The notes under the pieces were generated by a model that saw only the letters and a list, made by a program, of their open reading frames with translations, was not told where the DNA came from and searched no databases. Shown piece after piece: positions 1 through 15,505 of a stretch of 64,000 bases of DNA. Position 1 is the stretch's first letter. The number at the start of each line of letters is the position of its first letter. The DNA is from Leptospira barantonii (GTDB lineage Bacteria; Spirochaetota; Leptospiria; Leptospirales; Leptospiraceae). The position numbers were made by a program, and so were the translations under genes. The DNA lies in the NCBI RefSeq assembly GCF_002811925.1, contig NZ_NPDS01000002.1, forward strand, positions 748,501-812,500. The letters are read 5' to 3'.

Positions 1-730
1 TAAAAACTCCGATGATCGGATGAATCTTTTTCGTTTCGGAAGACGCGCGATCCTTTACGTTGAGAGTTTCCTTAAACCAGAAAACGATCATAAGAAGATT
101 CAAAAGCGCGATCGTAGCCGCGGCAAGCGCCGACGCTGGAAACACGGTGAATGTAAGATCGGGAAATGCAAGTTCCAAAAAGCTCAAGTCCGCCTTTGCA
201 AACAATCCGCCCGTGGGAGGACCCGCGATAAAACCCAAACCCACGCCTGCGCCGATGAGTCCCATTCCTTTGGCTCGATCCTTTTCGCTGGTGATATCCG
301 CCATCGCCGCGGAGGCTACGGAAATATTTCCGCCCATCATCCCGGTGATCACTCTGGAAAAAACGAACAACGAAAAACTTCCCGAGAAAAGCCAAACAGC
401 ATAGCCGAAAAAACTTCCCAAGCTCGTAAAAACGAGGACCGGCTTTCTACCGACACGATCCGAAATTCTTCCCCAAATCGGAGCGAACGCAAACTGAAGC
501 AAAGAATAAAGACTCGCTACGATTCCTCCGAAAAGAGCGACGAACAAGGACCAATCTCCGGAAGAAGCTTCCATGAGAATTCTCGTGAAGTCCGTAAACT
601 TGTCGAGAACGGGATCGCCGGATTTTGCGAGAAAGATTTTAAGCGTTTCGGGGAAGATAGGGAAGATTACGGAGAACCCCATCATATCTATGAAGACGGT
701 AAAGAATAGGACGAAGGATATTTTATTCAT
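1..730 (-). CDS. MFS transporter, TetA-like (3' part outside window)
   Basis: Major facilitator superfamily transporter cut by the left window edge; about 243 N-terminal residues are visible. The ATG lies at 728-730. The first helix reads MNKISFVLFFTVFIDMMGFS. The MFS motif A appears as GRISDRVGRKPVL in the loop between helices 2 and 3, and several hydrophobic segments follow (for example AMADITSEKDRAKGMGLIGA after helix 4). This arrangement fits the drug/proton antiporter group that includes TetA. The substrate cannot be told from sequence. A long loop of about 30 residues between helices 1 and 2 is a little unusual. The gene appears to stand alone, with the next gene (phasin-like) 73 bp away on the same strand. 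Family assignment is solid; function as drug efflux is only the family's usual role. Confidence 0.85.
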   Translation of the reverse strand, partial: MNKISFVLFFTVFIDMMGFSVIFPIFPETLKIFLAKSGDPVLDKFTDFTRILMEASSGDWSLFVALFGGIVASLYSLLQFAFAPIWGRISDRVGRKPVLVFTSLGSFFGYAVWLFSGSFSLFVFSRVITGMMGGNISVASAAMADITSEKDRAKGMGLIGAGVGLGFIAGPPTGGLFAKADLSFLELAFPDLTFTVFPASALAAATIALLNLLMIVFWFKETLNVKDRASSETKKIHPIIGVF

Positions 731-803
731 ACGAGGTAGAATGACCTGAAGACAATAGTCTTTCAAGCCACCTGCCTTGTCTCAACATTTTCGAAAAAGA
801 GAG

Positions 804-1163
804 TTATTGTTTTTTACTCAAGAGGTGTTTCAACTCGTCGAGAGTATTCTTCGCCGCGGCCTTGAATTGATCCGGAATGGAAGATTCTATCTCCGCGGAA
901 AGACGAATGAAATTCTCCTGAAGTTTTGCAAGAGCTTGTTGTCTGCCTTCTCCGCCGTTGGAAAGAATTTCCGTGGCGTCTTGAACGGTCTTGTTGAGAA
1001 GTTCCCGAACCTGATTGGCTTTGTCGGTTTGGTTCGCTTCTCCCTTTTCCCGTAGCTCTTGGTAGATCTTATCTAATTCGGTTAGAGACTGTTTGATTTT
1101 CCCTTCACCGTTTTGAAATAGGGCGATTCCCGCGTTTAGAATATCCATCAATAACTTTTCCAA
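804..1163 (-). CDS. Phasin-like helical protein
   Basis: Small (119 aa), soluble, almost entirely alpha-helical protein with no signal peptide or membrane segment. Its heptad-like run of Lys, Glu, Gln and Leu resembles phasin and PhaF-type proteins that coat polyhydroxyalkanoate granules or act as small coiled-coil scaffolds. The start is TTG at 1161-1163, chosen because AAAGGAG sits 7 nt upstream and no ATG with a ribosome site precedes it. No catalytic motif is visible. The resemblance is one of composition and helical pattern only, so the function is unproven. Confidence 0.7.
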   Translation of the reverse strand: MEKLLMDILNAGIALFQNGEGKIKQSLTELDKIYQELREKGEANQTDKANQVRELLNKTVQDATEILSNGGEGRQQALAKLQENFIRLSAEIESSIPDQFKAAAKNTLDELKHLLSKKQ

Positions 1164-1260
1164 TCTGATTCTCCTTTCGGTCTTCGAAATGATTTAGATC
1201 GATGATTGTAGAACCTAAGCCGGTTCTAAGTCGTCTCTTTTTTAAACTGTATCAGGAAAA

Positions 1261-1850
<590 letters not shown>

Positions 1851-1888
1851 TTTGCAAACCTTTGGTGTCAAATGCTTTACCGAGGAAA

Positions 1889-3760
1889 TCAATCCAGTTT
1901 CTGAATCCATTCATGAAAACCGGCGCACATTTCCCGAACCGTTGGCATGTGAAATAAAATTCCCAAATGTCCTTGATCGAACTTTACGATTTGATTGTTC
2001 GTCGAAGGGAGCGCTTTCAATTCTTCTTCAACCGAATCCACGGGAACGATTTTATCCAAGGTACCTAAAACGGAATAAATCGGTAATTGGAAATTTTTTT
2101 GTAGCTCGGTGTAATTGATCGAACCGTCGAAAGAGAAAAACGCGTGATCCTTGCTCAGTTGAGAACGGATGAATTGCAAAATTACTTTTGTGGACTCTTC
2201 GCAGAAAATATCCTCGATTAGAAAATACCATTCCGGCGGAGAAATTTGTCTGTAACCTACGAAGTCTCTGAGGTTCACGACCTTCGTACTGAGTTCGAAA
2301 GAAACAGTTCTCAGGGAAGAATGTAAACCCAACAAAAACTTAAAGAATTTATTGAGGTCGACCGTTGGAAGAGTGGATTGAAGGGAGAATGTAGTCAGGT
2401 CGAATATAAAATCCGAAATGGATTTTGCGGGCAACAAACTGAGTCCGGTTTTGATAGCGTTCATTCCCGGAATGTTCGTTCCCACCGAGACGAAGTTCGG
2501 AGACGTTACGGATATGATTCCGGAGATCGCTTCTTTCGGATCGGGAAGAGGAACCTTACTTTGCGGATACTTTGCGATAAAGGTTTCGTATGCGGCGGTG
2601 TAATAACGGGGAATCATTCCGCCCATACTGTGCCCCATTACCACGATCTTTTCTTTTGGAAAACTTTCTCGGATCCAGTTGAGAACCGCAGGAAAGTCCT
2701 CTTGGATAAAATCGTCGATGGTCCAGCCTTCTTTGATTCCGTTATAAGGTAGGGTTTGTCTCGAGCGACCTCTCATATCCATGGAGAATACTCTGTATCC
2801 GTATTTCAGAGCCATCTCCCGGGCGACCTTGTCCATCACCGAACGGCGACAGAAAAATCCGGGGATCAAAAGAAGAATCTTTCCCGTATCGTTCGTTTTT
2901 TCCGGTTCGAATCGCTTCAAACTCACCGAAAAACCGTTGCTGGAAGGAATGATGTAACTCGCATCGAGTCTATAAGAACAGTTGTACGTATGACAATCGA
3001 AGATGATCGAGGTCACCGGATGTTGTTGGCCTCCGGTTCTCGTATAATAAAGATGTTTTGCGTAGGAATGAAGATCGGCCTTTTCTATATTCTTCTTTGC
3101 GATATAAGGATCGGCCTTGTTGTCCATCTCTCGAGCGACAACAAAATCGACTACGTCGTAGAGAGAACTCAACTGTTCCTTGACTTCTTCCCTTTGTTCG
3201 TCGGTCATCCTGTCTCTTCGGATTCCCCAGATCATTCCGATCGGATTTCCTTTTACGAAAAGAGGAATTCCCGCGGCATAGTTCATCGTTCCGGAAAGAA
3301 GATGTCTTAGGTTCGGGTGAATCTTTTCGTCCTTGAGACTGCTGAAAACGACTTCAGGACGTTTTTTGGTTTCCACCGCGATGATCGCTTCGCGGATAAA
3401 GTTCGCGGAAAGATTGTCCGCGTCTTGGATGGAAACGGGAAGGGTACGGTTGATGAATTCTTGAATGTCTTTGAGTCCGATCCGGGTCGCTACCTCTTTC
3501 ATTTTAAAATGTGTGGAAGAGGTTACGATCTTTAGGTTCTTATCTTGGATCGCTTCGAAAACCGCATAGTTGAACATGGGTTGGTTGTTGGTAAAGGTTA
3601 ATGCGACGATCTTGTTTACGAAGGAGGACCATACCTTTTCCAAAAACTTATACGTATAATCGGGAATCGGAAAAATAAAAATGTCGTCAGCCGCTACGTT
3701 AAGTCCGCTTTTGCCTCTTCTTTTACGAGTCGCAGGTTTTTTTTCCAGGAGTTCAGCCAT
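1889..3760 (-). CDS. GAF-like domain plus alpha/beta hydrolase fusion
   Basis: 623 aa. A basic N-terminus (KKPATRKRRGK) is followed by a GAF-like sensory domain at about residues 30-215, ending in VVDFVVAREMDN. An alpha/beta-hydrolase domain occupies about residues 290-620. The catalytic triad is visible: Ser378 in the nucleophile elbow VVMGHSMGG, Asp569 in GTLDKIVP and His598 in DQGHLG. The oxyanion-hole motif is LLIPGFF at about 297. No signal peptide, so it is likely cytoplasmic. The substrate is unknown; lipase/esterase activity is the usual role of this fold. The ATG at 3758-3760 has no close ribosome site (GAGGAG lies about 28 nt upstream), so the exact start is less certain than the frame. 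Confidence 0.8.
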   Translation of the reverse strand: MAELLEKKPATRKRRGKSGLNVAADDIFIFPIPDYTYKFLEKVWSSFVNKIVALTFTNNQPMFNYAVFEAIQDKNLKIVTSSTHFKMKEVATRIGLKDIQEFINRTLPVSIQDADNLSANFIREAIIAVETKKRPEVVFSSLKDEKIHPNLRHLLSGTMNYAAGIPLFVKGNPIGMIWGIRRDRMTDEQREEVKEQLSSLYDVVDFVVAREMDNKADPYIAKKNIEKADLHSYAKHLYYTRTGGQQHPVTSIIFDCHTYNCSYRLDASYIIPSSNGFSVSLKRFEPEKTNDTGKILLLIPGFFCRRSVMDKVAREMALKYGYRVFSMDMRGRSRQTLPYNGIKEGWTIDDFIQEDFPAVLNWIRESFPKEKIVVMGHSMGGMIPRYYTAAYETFIAKYPQSKVPLPDPKEAISGIISVTSPNFVSVGTNIPGMNAIKTGLSLLPAKSISDFIFDLTTFSLQSTLPTVDLNKFFKFLLGLHSSLRTVSFELSTKVVNLRDFVGYRQISPPEWYFLIEDIFCEESTKVILQFIRSQLSKDHAFFSFDGSINYTELQKNFQLPIYSVLGTLDKIVPVDSVEEELKALPSTNNQIVKFDQGHLGILFHMPTVREMCAGFHEWIQKLD

Positions 3761-4144
3761 ACTACGGCCAGAATCGCCGGTAAAATCTCCTCTGCCAACC
3801 TGGATTTAAGAGATTTTGATTCTTTTTAAGCGAAATATTTTGAGAAAATGATTCAAATATTCGAAGTTCAATTGAAATTTGCGTCTTAGTCTCGACTGCG
3901 TTTCGAAGTCGTTTTAAATTCCGCTTGTTTCCGTATGATCGTGTTTGGCGGGAATTTGGATTTTACGAAAAAAATTTACGATACGTTTCTTTAGGGCCGA
4001 GTAACGAACGATTGTTAAGCGAAGTCATTCGTATCGAATTTGAATATTCAACTTTTTTGATTTGAACGAGAATCTTTTGTTCGGCGATTCCCGTTCCTAA
4101 CTTGTGACGCGGTTTCAAATCGGATTTCATAAACGGACTGCATT
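3761..4144. other. Intergenic region, 384 bp
   Basis: Lies between two minus-strand genes, downstream of the ankyrin gene and upstream of the hydrolase gene. It presumably holds the hydrolase promoter. AT-rich runs occur near 3815-3870, but I see no promoter pair good enough to name, no convincing terminator and no coding frame with gene-like sequence. Confidence 0.5.
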
Positions 4145-5419
4145 TTACGATTCCGAACGAAACAACAGAAACGGATCTTGATCGTGTTCGCAACCGAAGA
4201 AAGACCAAAACCGCATCGGGTCCGCCGGAAAAATTTCGAAAAAGACTTCGTTTAACAAAACGGAAAGAAAGGAACCGTAGAGTTTTTTGACGATCGGATA
4301 TTCGTTTCCATCGCAGGATTTCAGCAAAGCATCGATTCCCTCGAACGCATCCGAAAAGTCGATTTCGTCCTCTCCGTCTTCAAATTCGCAGTGTTCGCTT
4401 TCGAATCGAACCGATTCTTTTAAAACTTCGAACTGAGAATAACCGCGTGCGAAAGCGTAACCACCGTAGGGTATTTGCGTTTCTCCTCCCCATTCGAAAA
4501 CAATCGCGGGCGTATCCGGAAAGTTCATTTCCAGATTCTTTTTTAAGATTTGAAGAGATTCTAAAACGGTTTGTTTTAGATTTTTATAGTCGATTGCAAG
4601 CCAAGTATCTTGGATCTTCTTTTGAATTTCGTTTCGAAGTATGGCTAAAAGATCTTTTTGATCGATCCAGATTCTCTGAACGTGTTTTTGAAGTTCAAGG
4701 TCTTGGATCGGAGCGTAATCGCCGACCAGGATTCGTTTCGTTTTTTCTTTTTCCGCAAGGTCCTTCGCTATTTTATCTCCACCATTCTTGATCGCAGGAT
4801 CCGCGCCGTATTCGAAAAACAAGGAGATCAATTTATCGTAATCTCGTAATGCGGCTTCATGCAATACGGTATTTCCTTTTCCATTTTGAACGTTAATTTT
4901 TGCGTTTCGGCTTAATAGATATCGAGCGCTTTCCAAACAATGATAGTGTACGGTCCAATGTAAGGGAGTTTCTCCGTGATTGTTCTGACGATTCAAATCA
5001 AGTCCGTTTTCAAGAAGATATTCAAGAATCGGAATGTTATCCTGCAGGGCCGCGTAATGGATCAACGAAATTCCGGAATTGTTCACGGCGTTCAGATCGG
5101 CGCCCTTTGTATGCAAAAATTGTAATAGACAGAACCCTTCCTTTCGTTTCCAAGGAATTTTGTAAATCGGAGTATAACCTTCTCGGTTTTTTCCGTTGAT
5201 GGCCGCCTTGTGTTCTAAAAGTAAATCCACGATATCGAGACGTTCCGTATCTACGGCAACGTGTAGGGGAGAATTGTCCCAATCGTCTCTGCCTCCGAAT
5301 TCTCCGGTCTTGCAGTTTGCGTCCGCCCCTTGTTTTAAATAATCTTCTATCTTTTTAAGACTGCCTTTGTATTTTTTTATTTCTTTGAGTAAGCGGGAAT
5401 TCAGTAAATTCGTTTCCAT
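4145..5419 (-). CDS. Ankyrin-repeat protein with unknown C-terminal domain
   Basis: 424 aa from the ATG at 5417-5419 (METNLLNSRLLKEIKK). Residues about 20-225 hold five to six ankyrin repeats, with clear signatures such as NSPLHVAVDTERLDIVDLLL, GETPLHWTVHYHCLESARYL and GNTVLHEAALRDYDKLISLF. These mediate protein-protein contacts. The C-terminal 190 residues are acidic and aromatic-rich (FEWGGETQIPYGGYAFARGY) and match no family I recognise. No signal peptide is visible. The open frame continues upstream for 67 codons, but that part reads through the tRNA-derived repeats and is rejected as coding. No strong ribosome site precedes the chosen ATG. Confidence 0.8.
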   Translation of the reverse strand: METNLLNSRLLKEIKKYKGSLKKIEDYLKQGADANCKTGEFGGRDDWDNSPLHVAVDTERLDIVDLLLEHKAAINGKNREGYTPIYKIPWKRKEGFCLLQFLHTKGADLNAVNNSGISLIHYAALQDNIPILEYLLENGLDLNRQNNHGETPLHWTVHYHCLESARYLLSRNAKINVQNGKGNTVLHEAALRDYDKLISLFFEYGADPAIKNGGDKIAKDLAEKEKTKRILVGDYAPIQDLELQKHVQRIWIDQKDLLAILRNEIQKKIQDTWLAIDYKNLKQTVLESLQILKKNLEMNFPDTPAIVFEWGGETQIPYGGYAFARGYSQFEVLKESVRFESEHCEFEDGEDEIDFSDAFEGIDALLKSCDGNEYPIVKKLYGSFLSVLLNEVFFEIFPADPMRFWSFFGCEHDQDPFLLFRSES

Positions 5420-5509
5420 GAATATAGTATATCGATATGAATTTAGAAATCCGTGCGTTCGATAATTTGATCGTAATTGATTTCGTTTAGTGGAAAGTTT
5501 TACTCGTGT

Positions 5510-5780
5510 GGGCCCAGAAGATAAATTCCGACCATCGGAGGAATTTGCTGAGTTCTTCTGAACCTTTCGAGAGCGGACTTGCCGTTCCGCAGTCTCACAT
5601 CCTGTGAGACTTTGCTCCACGGCGTATTTCTTGCGGGCTCATCCATCCATGGATTCACCTCGCATTTTTTCGCTTCTTACGGAAGCTCAAAATGCTCTCG
5701 CAAGAAATCTTCAAGTCCATCTGGGCGACTTGGTTTGTGTTGAATGATTGTGAATTTTCGAGAAAGAATTTTACTCTTAA
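5510..5780 (-). repeat. tRNA-trailer element, distal copy (tRNA-CAU)
   Basis: Second and more diverged unit of a tandem repeat (period 271-273 bp) lying downstream of the tRNA at 6053-6126. On the tRNA strand the unit ends in CTTCTGGGCCC (5510-5520), identical to the last nucleotides of that tRNA. A further copy of tRNA T-arm sequence, CAAGTCC, lies at 5575-5581. The body carries a hairpin at 5591-5611 (8-bp stem, loop AGGAT), the block ACGCCGTGGAGC beside it, and the small hairpin GCTTCCGTAAGAAGC. It differs from the proximal copy by a few substitutions (for example GACCATCGGAG against GACCCATAGGGAG), so the duplication is not brand new. Confidence 0.85.
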
Positions 5781-6052
5781 GGGCCCAGAAGATAAATTCC
5801 GACCCATAGGGAGGAATTTGCTGAGTTCTTCTGAACCTTTCGAGAACGGACTTGCCGTTACGCAGTCTCACATCCTGTGAGACTTTGCTCCACGGCGTAT
5901 TTCTTGCGGGCTCATCCATCCATGGATTCACCTCGCATTTTTTCGCTTCTTACGGAAGCTCAAAATGCTCTCGCAAGAAATCTTCAAGTCCATCTGGGCG
6001 ACTTGGTTTGTGTTGAATGATTGTGAATTTTCGAGAAAGAATTTTACTCTTA
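5781..6052 (-). repeat. tRNA-trailer element, proximal copy (tRNA-CAU)
   Basis: First unit after the tRNA gene, in the direction of tRNA transcription. It begins at the tRNA 3' end and closes with another CTTCTGGGCCC (5781-5791), the terminal nucleotides of the tRNA, plus about 14 nt of identical trailer. Internal features on the tRNA strand, in order, are the hairpin GCTTCCGTAAGAAGC, the segment CCATGGATGGATGAGCC, ACGCCGTGGAGC, an 8-bp hairpin with loop AGGAT (5864-5884), GCGTAACGG and CAAGTCC (5848-5854). No protein-coding frame is plausible. It would be transcribed as part of the tRNA precursor unless a terminator intervenes; none is seen. Confidence 0.85.
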
Positions 6053-6133
<81 letters not shown>

Positions 6134-6183
6134 CTCCAGTTTTTATAGGAAGTCCCGTTCTTCAAGTGAATTTCTCGGAAAGT

Positions 6184-6789
6184 TTAAAAAGAATCGGATG
6201 AAAGAGATTGAATGAAGTTTTTCGGATCTTGGAAAAAATCCGAGATCGTTTTGTTTTCGGAATCGAATCCGAGATAAATCGATACGATTTTTCCTCGTCT
6301 TTGTAAAAGGAAATAACGGACGGTCAGGGGATTTCCGGAAATGATTTCCTTTCTTTCGCCGCCGATCGTCTTCAGTCCCTTGAAGACGGGAAGAATCAGA
6401 TTTTTGGAATTCGGAAAAAGTTCTTTGAGAAGATTTTCCAAAGGTTCTTCGGCGGAAGGATGACCTTCCCATTCTCTTAGAATCAACATCCAGGCTCTTC
6501 CTTGAGTCGGAATCGATTTCCAATGATTGCCGTTTCCAATTCTACGAACCTCCGCTTTTTCAGGAAAACGAATCTTCGCAAGGTCGCTTACAAAAGAAGT
6601 TTCCGGAGAATGAAACGAAAGATTCGGATCCAACGGATCGACCGCGCGCAGTTCATCGCAGGCATTTAGAAAAAAAAGAAATAACAATAAACAAAAGAAC
6701 GCGGGTATGTAAGGAAGGTTCAGAATGTTCAAGATCGATTTCGAACGAAACCGATCTAAGAATAAAAAAGAATCAGTAGATGATTTCAT
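6184..6789 (-). CDS. Putative lipoprotein
   Basis: 201 aa. A basic N-terminus leads into a hydrophobic segment (AFFCLLLFLFFLNAC) ending in a spirochaetal lipobox, with Cys near residue 44 as the likely lipidation site. The mature part is soluble, with LTVRYFLLQRRGKIVSIYLG suggesting a beta-rich domain. No family is recognised. It overlaps the end of the upstream gene by 17 nt, so the two are very likely translationally coupled and part of one envelope operon with the genes up to 8549. Confidence 0.65.
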   Translation of the reverse strand: MKSSTDSFLFLDRFRSKSILNILNLPYIPAFFCLLLFLFFLNACDELRAVDPLDPNLSFHSPETSFVSDLAKIRFPEKAEVRRIGNGNHWKSIPTQGRAWMLILREWEGHPSAEEPLENLLKELFPNSKNLILPVFKGLKTIGGERKEIISGNPLTVRYFLLQRRGKIVSIYLGFDSENKTISDFFQDPKNFIQSLSSDSF

Positions 6790-7300
6790 CCAAAGCGAGT
6801 TCCCGAAATTCTACAAGATCAAAAACGGGAATGGAGAATCGTTCCTTTTTTTCTGCGAGGGTGATTTCGGAGGCCTTTTTAAAAAGAGGAATTGTGGAAA
6901 CTTGAAACACGATCAATCCTTCCCATTTCCCGCGCACCTCGTAAGCGGCGCCTTCGGCGAGTTTGCGAACCTGTCTGGCTCTGGATTTATCGAACTTGTT
7001 GATTCTATATCTGTAATATACGGTCTCGCCGTTCCAATCGTAAAAGACCGCGTAGTTTCCTTTGAGTTCTTGGAAGAATAGTTTGAATGAATCCGGAAAG
7101 TTCGGAGAAGAGGCGGATAAGGATTCTTTAACGTCGGCTACTCTCGGCTCCGAATAGGAGATGGAACTTCGATACGTAGCCGCGGCTCTGTGGACTTCCT
7201 GAGCCAAAAGCGTTTTTCCGGAGACCGGAAAGTCGACGGTCATTCCCAAAAGAAGAACGAACATCCACAACACTTTTTGAATATTCAGGAAGTTGCACAA
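6773..7300 (-). CDS. Putative exported protein of unknown function
   Basis: 175 aa from a TTG at 7298-7300; an in-frame ATG 12 codons later would still keep the signal sequence (MFVLLLGMTVDFPVSG). The mature part contains YAVFYDWNGETVYYRYRINK and a block FQVSTIPLFKKASEITLAEK, which suggest a small periplasmic beta-rich domain. I do not recognise a family. It follows the HEAT-repeat gene by 4 bp and overlaps the next lipoprotein gene, so the three look like one envelope operon. Confidence 0.6.
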   Translation of the reverse strand: MCNFLNIQKVLWMFVLLLGMTVDFPVSGKTLLAQEVHRAAATYRSSISYSEPRVADVKESLSASSPNFPDSFKLFFQELKGNYAVFYDWNGETVYYRYRINKFDKSRARQVRKLAEGAAYEVRGKWEGLIVFQVSTIPLFKKASEITLAEKKERFSIPVFDLVEFRELALDEIIY

Positions 7301-7304
7301 AAAC

Positions 7305-8549
<1,245 letters not shown>

Positions 8550-8568
8550 AAAATTACGGTTCGTTTTT

Positions 8569-9062
<494 letters not shown>

Positions 9063-9172
9063 CTGTTCCCAACTCGGAAAGTATCTTTAGAAAGAGAATT
9101 GCTTCGGCTTCCGTGGAAATGTCAAGAGGTTATAACGATTTCTGGAGAATAACTCCTTCCGACGAACCCGAT

Positions 9173-10570
<1,398 letters not shown>

Positions 10571-10582
10571 CTTAGGAACCCC

Positions 10583-11104
10583 TCAGTCCTCTTCCTTTTT
10601 GGGTTCTTCTTCCTCTTCTTCGTCATCGTCTTCGAGTTCTTCGTCTTCATCCTCGTCGTCATCATCATCGTCCTCGTCGTCTTCATCCTCGTCATCTTCT
10701 TCGTCCTCATCGTCATCGCTGTCGAGAGAATCTTCGTCTTCATCCCCATCGAGGATAGGACGTGGTGCTTCTTCCGGAATGAAATCCTCTTCGGTATCTT
10801 CTTCCGCGATCGGAGCTTGAGGCGCTTCGAAAAGTCCGTTGAATTTTGAATAAGACGCGTTGCTGAGATTTGCTTCTTGATCGAGTTGAATTCTTTCTTC
10901 TCTTGTGAAGTATTGGTATTGAACTTCTTCGCTCGCGAGTGCGAACATCGCCTGAACGGCTAATTTTCTAGCTTTGATTTTTTTGGGCAGTTCGAGTCTT
11001 TCGATACGGTCCAATGTATGGAATCCGGCTACTGCTCTTTCATATTTATTGCGTTTCGCTAATTCGATAAGAGTGACGATGTCAAATTCTGAATTTTGGT
11101 TCAT
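10583..11104 (-). CDS. Protein with extreme Asp/Glu-rich tail
   Basis: 173 aa from the ATG at 11102-11104, preceded by AGGGA at a spacing of 6. Residues 1-85 form a helical N-terminal domain (FDIVTLIELAKRNKYERAVA). From about residue 105 the chain becomes acidic, and the last 60 residues are nearly all Asp and Glu, ending EEEPKKEED. The DNA for this tail is a GAY/GAR codon run that is open on all strands, which is why spurious Ser-rich and Met/Thr-rich frames appear opposite it. Acidic tails of this kind often act as histone- or metal-like chaperones or disordered linkers; nothing specific can be claimed. It sits directly upstream of the DUF115 frame, with only a stop codon between. Confidence 0.75.
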   Translation of the reverse strand: MNQNSEFDIVTLIELAKRNKYERAVAGFHTLDRIERLELPKKIKARKLAVQAMFALASEEVQYQYFTREERIQLDQEANLSNASYSKFNGLFEAPQAPIAEEDTEEDFIPEEAPRPILDGDEDEDSLDSDDDEDEEDDEDEDDEDDDDDDEDEDEELEDDDEEEEEEPKKEED

Positions 11105-11465
11105 TCGGATTCCCTGGATAGATTGGAAAGAAGCTTCAAAATACCATGAAATCGGGAGAAAGAGGGATGTCAACCGTTAATCGGCTTGAATTTGGGGAAA
11201 CTTCTTTTTCGAGATTCTAAAAAAAATCTTTGAAAAGTTGGAAATTATGTCTCATAAGAAGGGTGGGAGATCCTACAAATTCAAAGGATGGGAAGGTTCT
11301 CGAAAGTCGTTTCTTGCATCAGAGAATGAAGCCGTTGGCAAATCCGACATTCTTTTTTATTCCTTGAACTTAGCGACGGAAGGCTTTCCCCTGGTATTAT
11401 CCATGAATTTGGAACTCATTTTCCGTCCGATTTTCTCCCTTTTTACCGGAAGTTATGTATCATTG
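11105..11465. other. Divergent intergenic region, 361 bp
   Basis: Separates the minus-strand acidic protein from the plus-strand TlpA-like lipoprotein and must carry promoters for both. A frame is open from 11238 into the lipoprotein, but its residues look non-coding and precede a clear signal peptide. TTGAAA at about 11231 followed 17 nt later by CATAAG is a weak plus-strand promoter candidate. No repeats or RNA structures were noticed. Confidence 0.4.
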
Positions 11466-12041
11466 ATGAACCAATTTTTCCTTTTTTCCATTCTTATCGT
11501 TTTGGGACTTTTTTGTGCTCCTTCGGAACAGCCGAATCTGGGAGTTCAGGACTTTCAGGGGATTACCCTCGACGGTAAACCGATTAAACTTTCCGAAGTT
11601 TCCGCGCCTCGTTTGGTTCTGAATGTGTATGGACCGAATTGTGTTCCTTGCATCAAGGAAGTTCCCGCACTGAACTATATCTATCAAGAGATTCAGAAAG
11701 ATCCGAAGATCCAATTCTATATGGCGGTGGACCCGGCGCTTTTTTTCGACGAACCGGAGACGATGTCGGAAGAAGAACTTTTGACCAAGGCAATTCCTCT
11801 CGTAAAAGAAGAGATTCATAAATACGGAATTCAAGTCCCGACGATTCTGATGAAAAAACCGTTTCGAGTAAGTCGAAACAATTCGATCGTTACGGGAACT
11901 CCGGAAACCCTTCTTTTCAAAACGAAACCGTTCGTTCTTTATTATAATTTTATCGGACCTATCAGCGAAGAGGCGAATCTTCAAAGGCTTAGCGTCGATC
12001 CAAAGGTGCTTTTTTTCAAAAGGATGGCCGGATCTTCATGA
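11466..12041 (+). CDS. TlpA/ResA-like thioredoxin-fold lipoprotein
   Basis: 191 aa. The signal sequence [17 protein letters not shown] ends in a lipobox, with Cys17 as the probable lipid anchor. A thioredoxin-like fold follows, starting at [20 protein letters not shown], and the redox motif is CVPC (Cys59, Cys62) in [20 protein letters not shown]. Proteins of this family reduce or isomerise disulfides outside the cytoplasm, for example for cytochrome c maturation. The insertion [20 protein letters not shown] is longer than in TlpA. The start is chosen for the signal peptide; no strong ribosome site is seen. Its stop overlaps the next start as ATGA. Confidence 0.75.
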   Translation: MNQFFLFSILIVLGLFCAPSEQPNLGVQDFQGITLDGKPIKLSEVSAPRLVLNVYGPNCVPCIKEVPALNYIYQEIQKDPKIQFYMAVDPALFFDEPETMSEEELLTKAIPLVKEEIHKYGIQVPTILMKKPFRVSRNNSIVTGTPETLLFKTKPFVLYYNFIGPISEEANLQRLSVDPKVLFFKRMAGSS

Positions 12042-12721
12042 GAAGTTTAATCGTTCGTTTTAAGGACTGCGAGGGGCCCGGCATTCTTCTCGATTCTTTA
12101 AAAGAAAGAAATTACAGAATCACCTACCACAACGCATACGATCCGAGGGTTCAACCTTTACCGGACGCGCATCTTGTGTTCGACGTGATCGTTTTGTTAG
12201 GCGGTCCTCAATCCGTGGCCGATCCGGAACTCGCGCATTTTTTCGAACCTTGGTTCAATTTGGTGCGTTATGCGGCATCGATGCCGAACCGTAAGGTGAT
12301 CGGGATCTGTCTCGGTTCGCAAATTATTTCCAAAGCTCTCGGAGGAGAGGTCAAACGAGGAGAGAAGGGACCGGAAGTCGGTTTCTATGACGTTCAGATT
12401 CAGGAATCTCATTCCGTTTTGAACGGAACAACTTCCTTTCCCGCGTTTCATCTTCACGAGGACGTTTTCTCGATTCCGAAAGGGGCAAAACATCTTTTGA
12501 AAAGCGAGATGTATTCCAATCAGATGTTTTCTTTTCAGGAAAGAATTTTCGGCATTCAATGTCATCTTGAGGTGACCGCGCCGATGCTCCACGTCTGGAA
12601 GGGAGTTCACGCGGATTTTATTCGTTCTGCGGGTTGGGTTCCCGGACCGGAAACGGAGAATCTGAGGTCTCAGATGGAAACGTCCGGACGTAAAATATTC
12701 GATGCGATTCTCGACCTATGA
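12038..12721 (+). CDS. Class-1 glutamine amidotransferase domain protein
   Basis: 227 aa. It is a stand-alone GATase1 domain related to the glutaminase part of GMP synthase. The triad is visible: Cys91 in the nucleophile elbow GICLGSQ, then His176 and Glu178 in GIQCHLEVT. The oxyanion strand is [10 protein letters not shown]. Such stand-alone forms hydrolyse glutamine or act on other gamma-glutamyl compounds; the substrate is unknown, since no synthetase domain is attached. The start overlaps the preceding lipoprotein stop (ATGA), so the two are translationally coupled. Confidence 0.85.
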   Translation: MRSLIVRFKDCEGPGILLDSLKERNYRITYHNAYDPRVQPLPDAHLVFDVIVLLGGPQSVADPELAHFFEPWFNLVRYAASMPNRKVIGICLGSQIISKALGGEVKRGEKGPEVGFYDVQIQESHSVLNGTTSFPAFHLHEDVFSIPKGAKHLLKSEMYSNQMFSFQERIFGIQCHLEVTAPMLHVWKGVHADFIRSAGWVPGPETENLRSQMETSGRKIFDAILDL

Positions 12722-12775
12722 TCCCGCATTTTTTTAATACGCCATTTTTAAATACGACTCAAACGGAAAACTGAT

Positions 12776-15501
<2,726 letters not shown>

Positions 15502-15505
<4 letters not shown>

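Noticed and set aside
3963..4208. 81-codon frame overlapping the end of the ankyrin gene
   Set aside because: Overlaps the real gene, shows no ribosome site and has random-looking composition.
5420..5620. Upstream 67-codon extension of the ankyrin gene
   Set aside because: It reads through the tRNA-derived repeat, lacks gene-like composition and is followed by a natural ATG.
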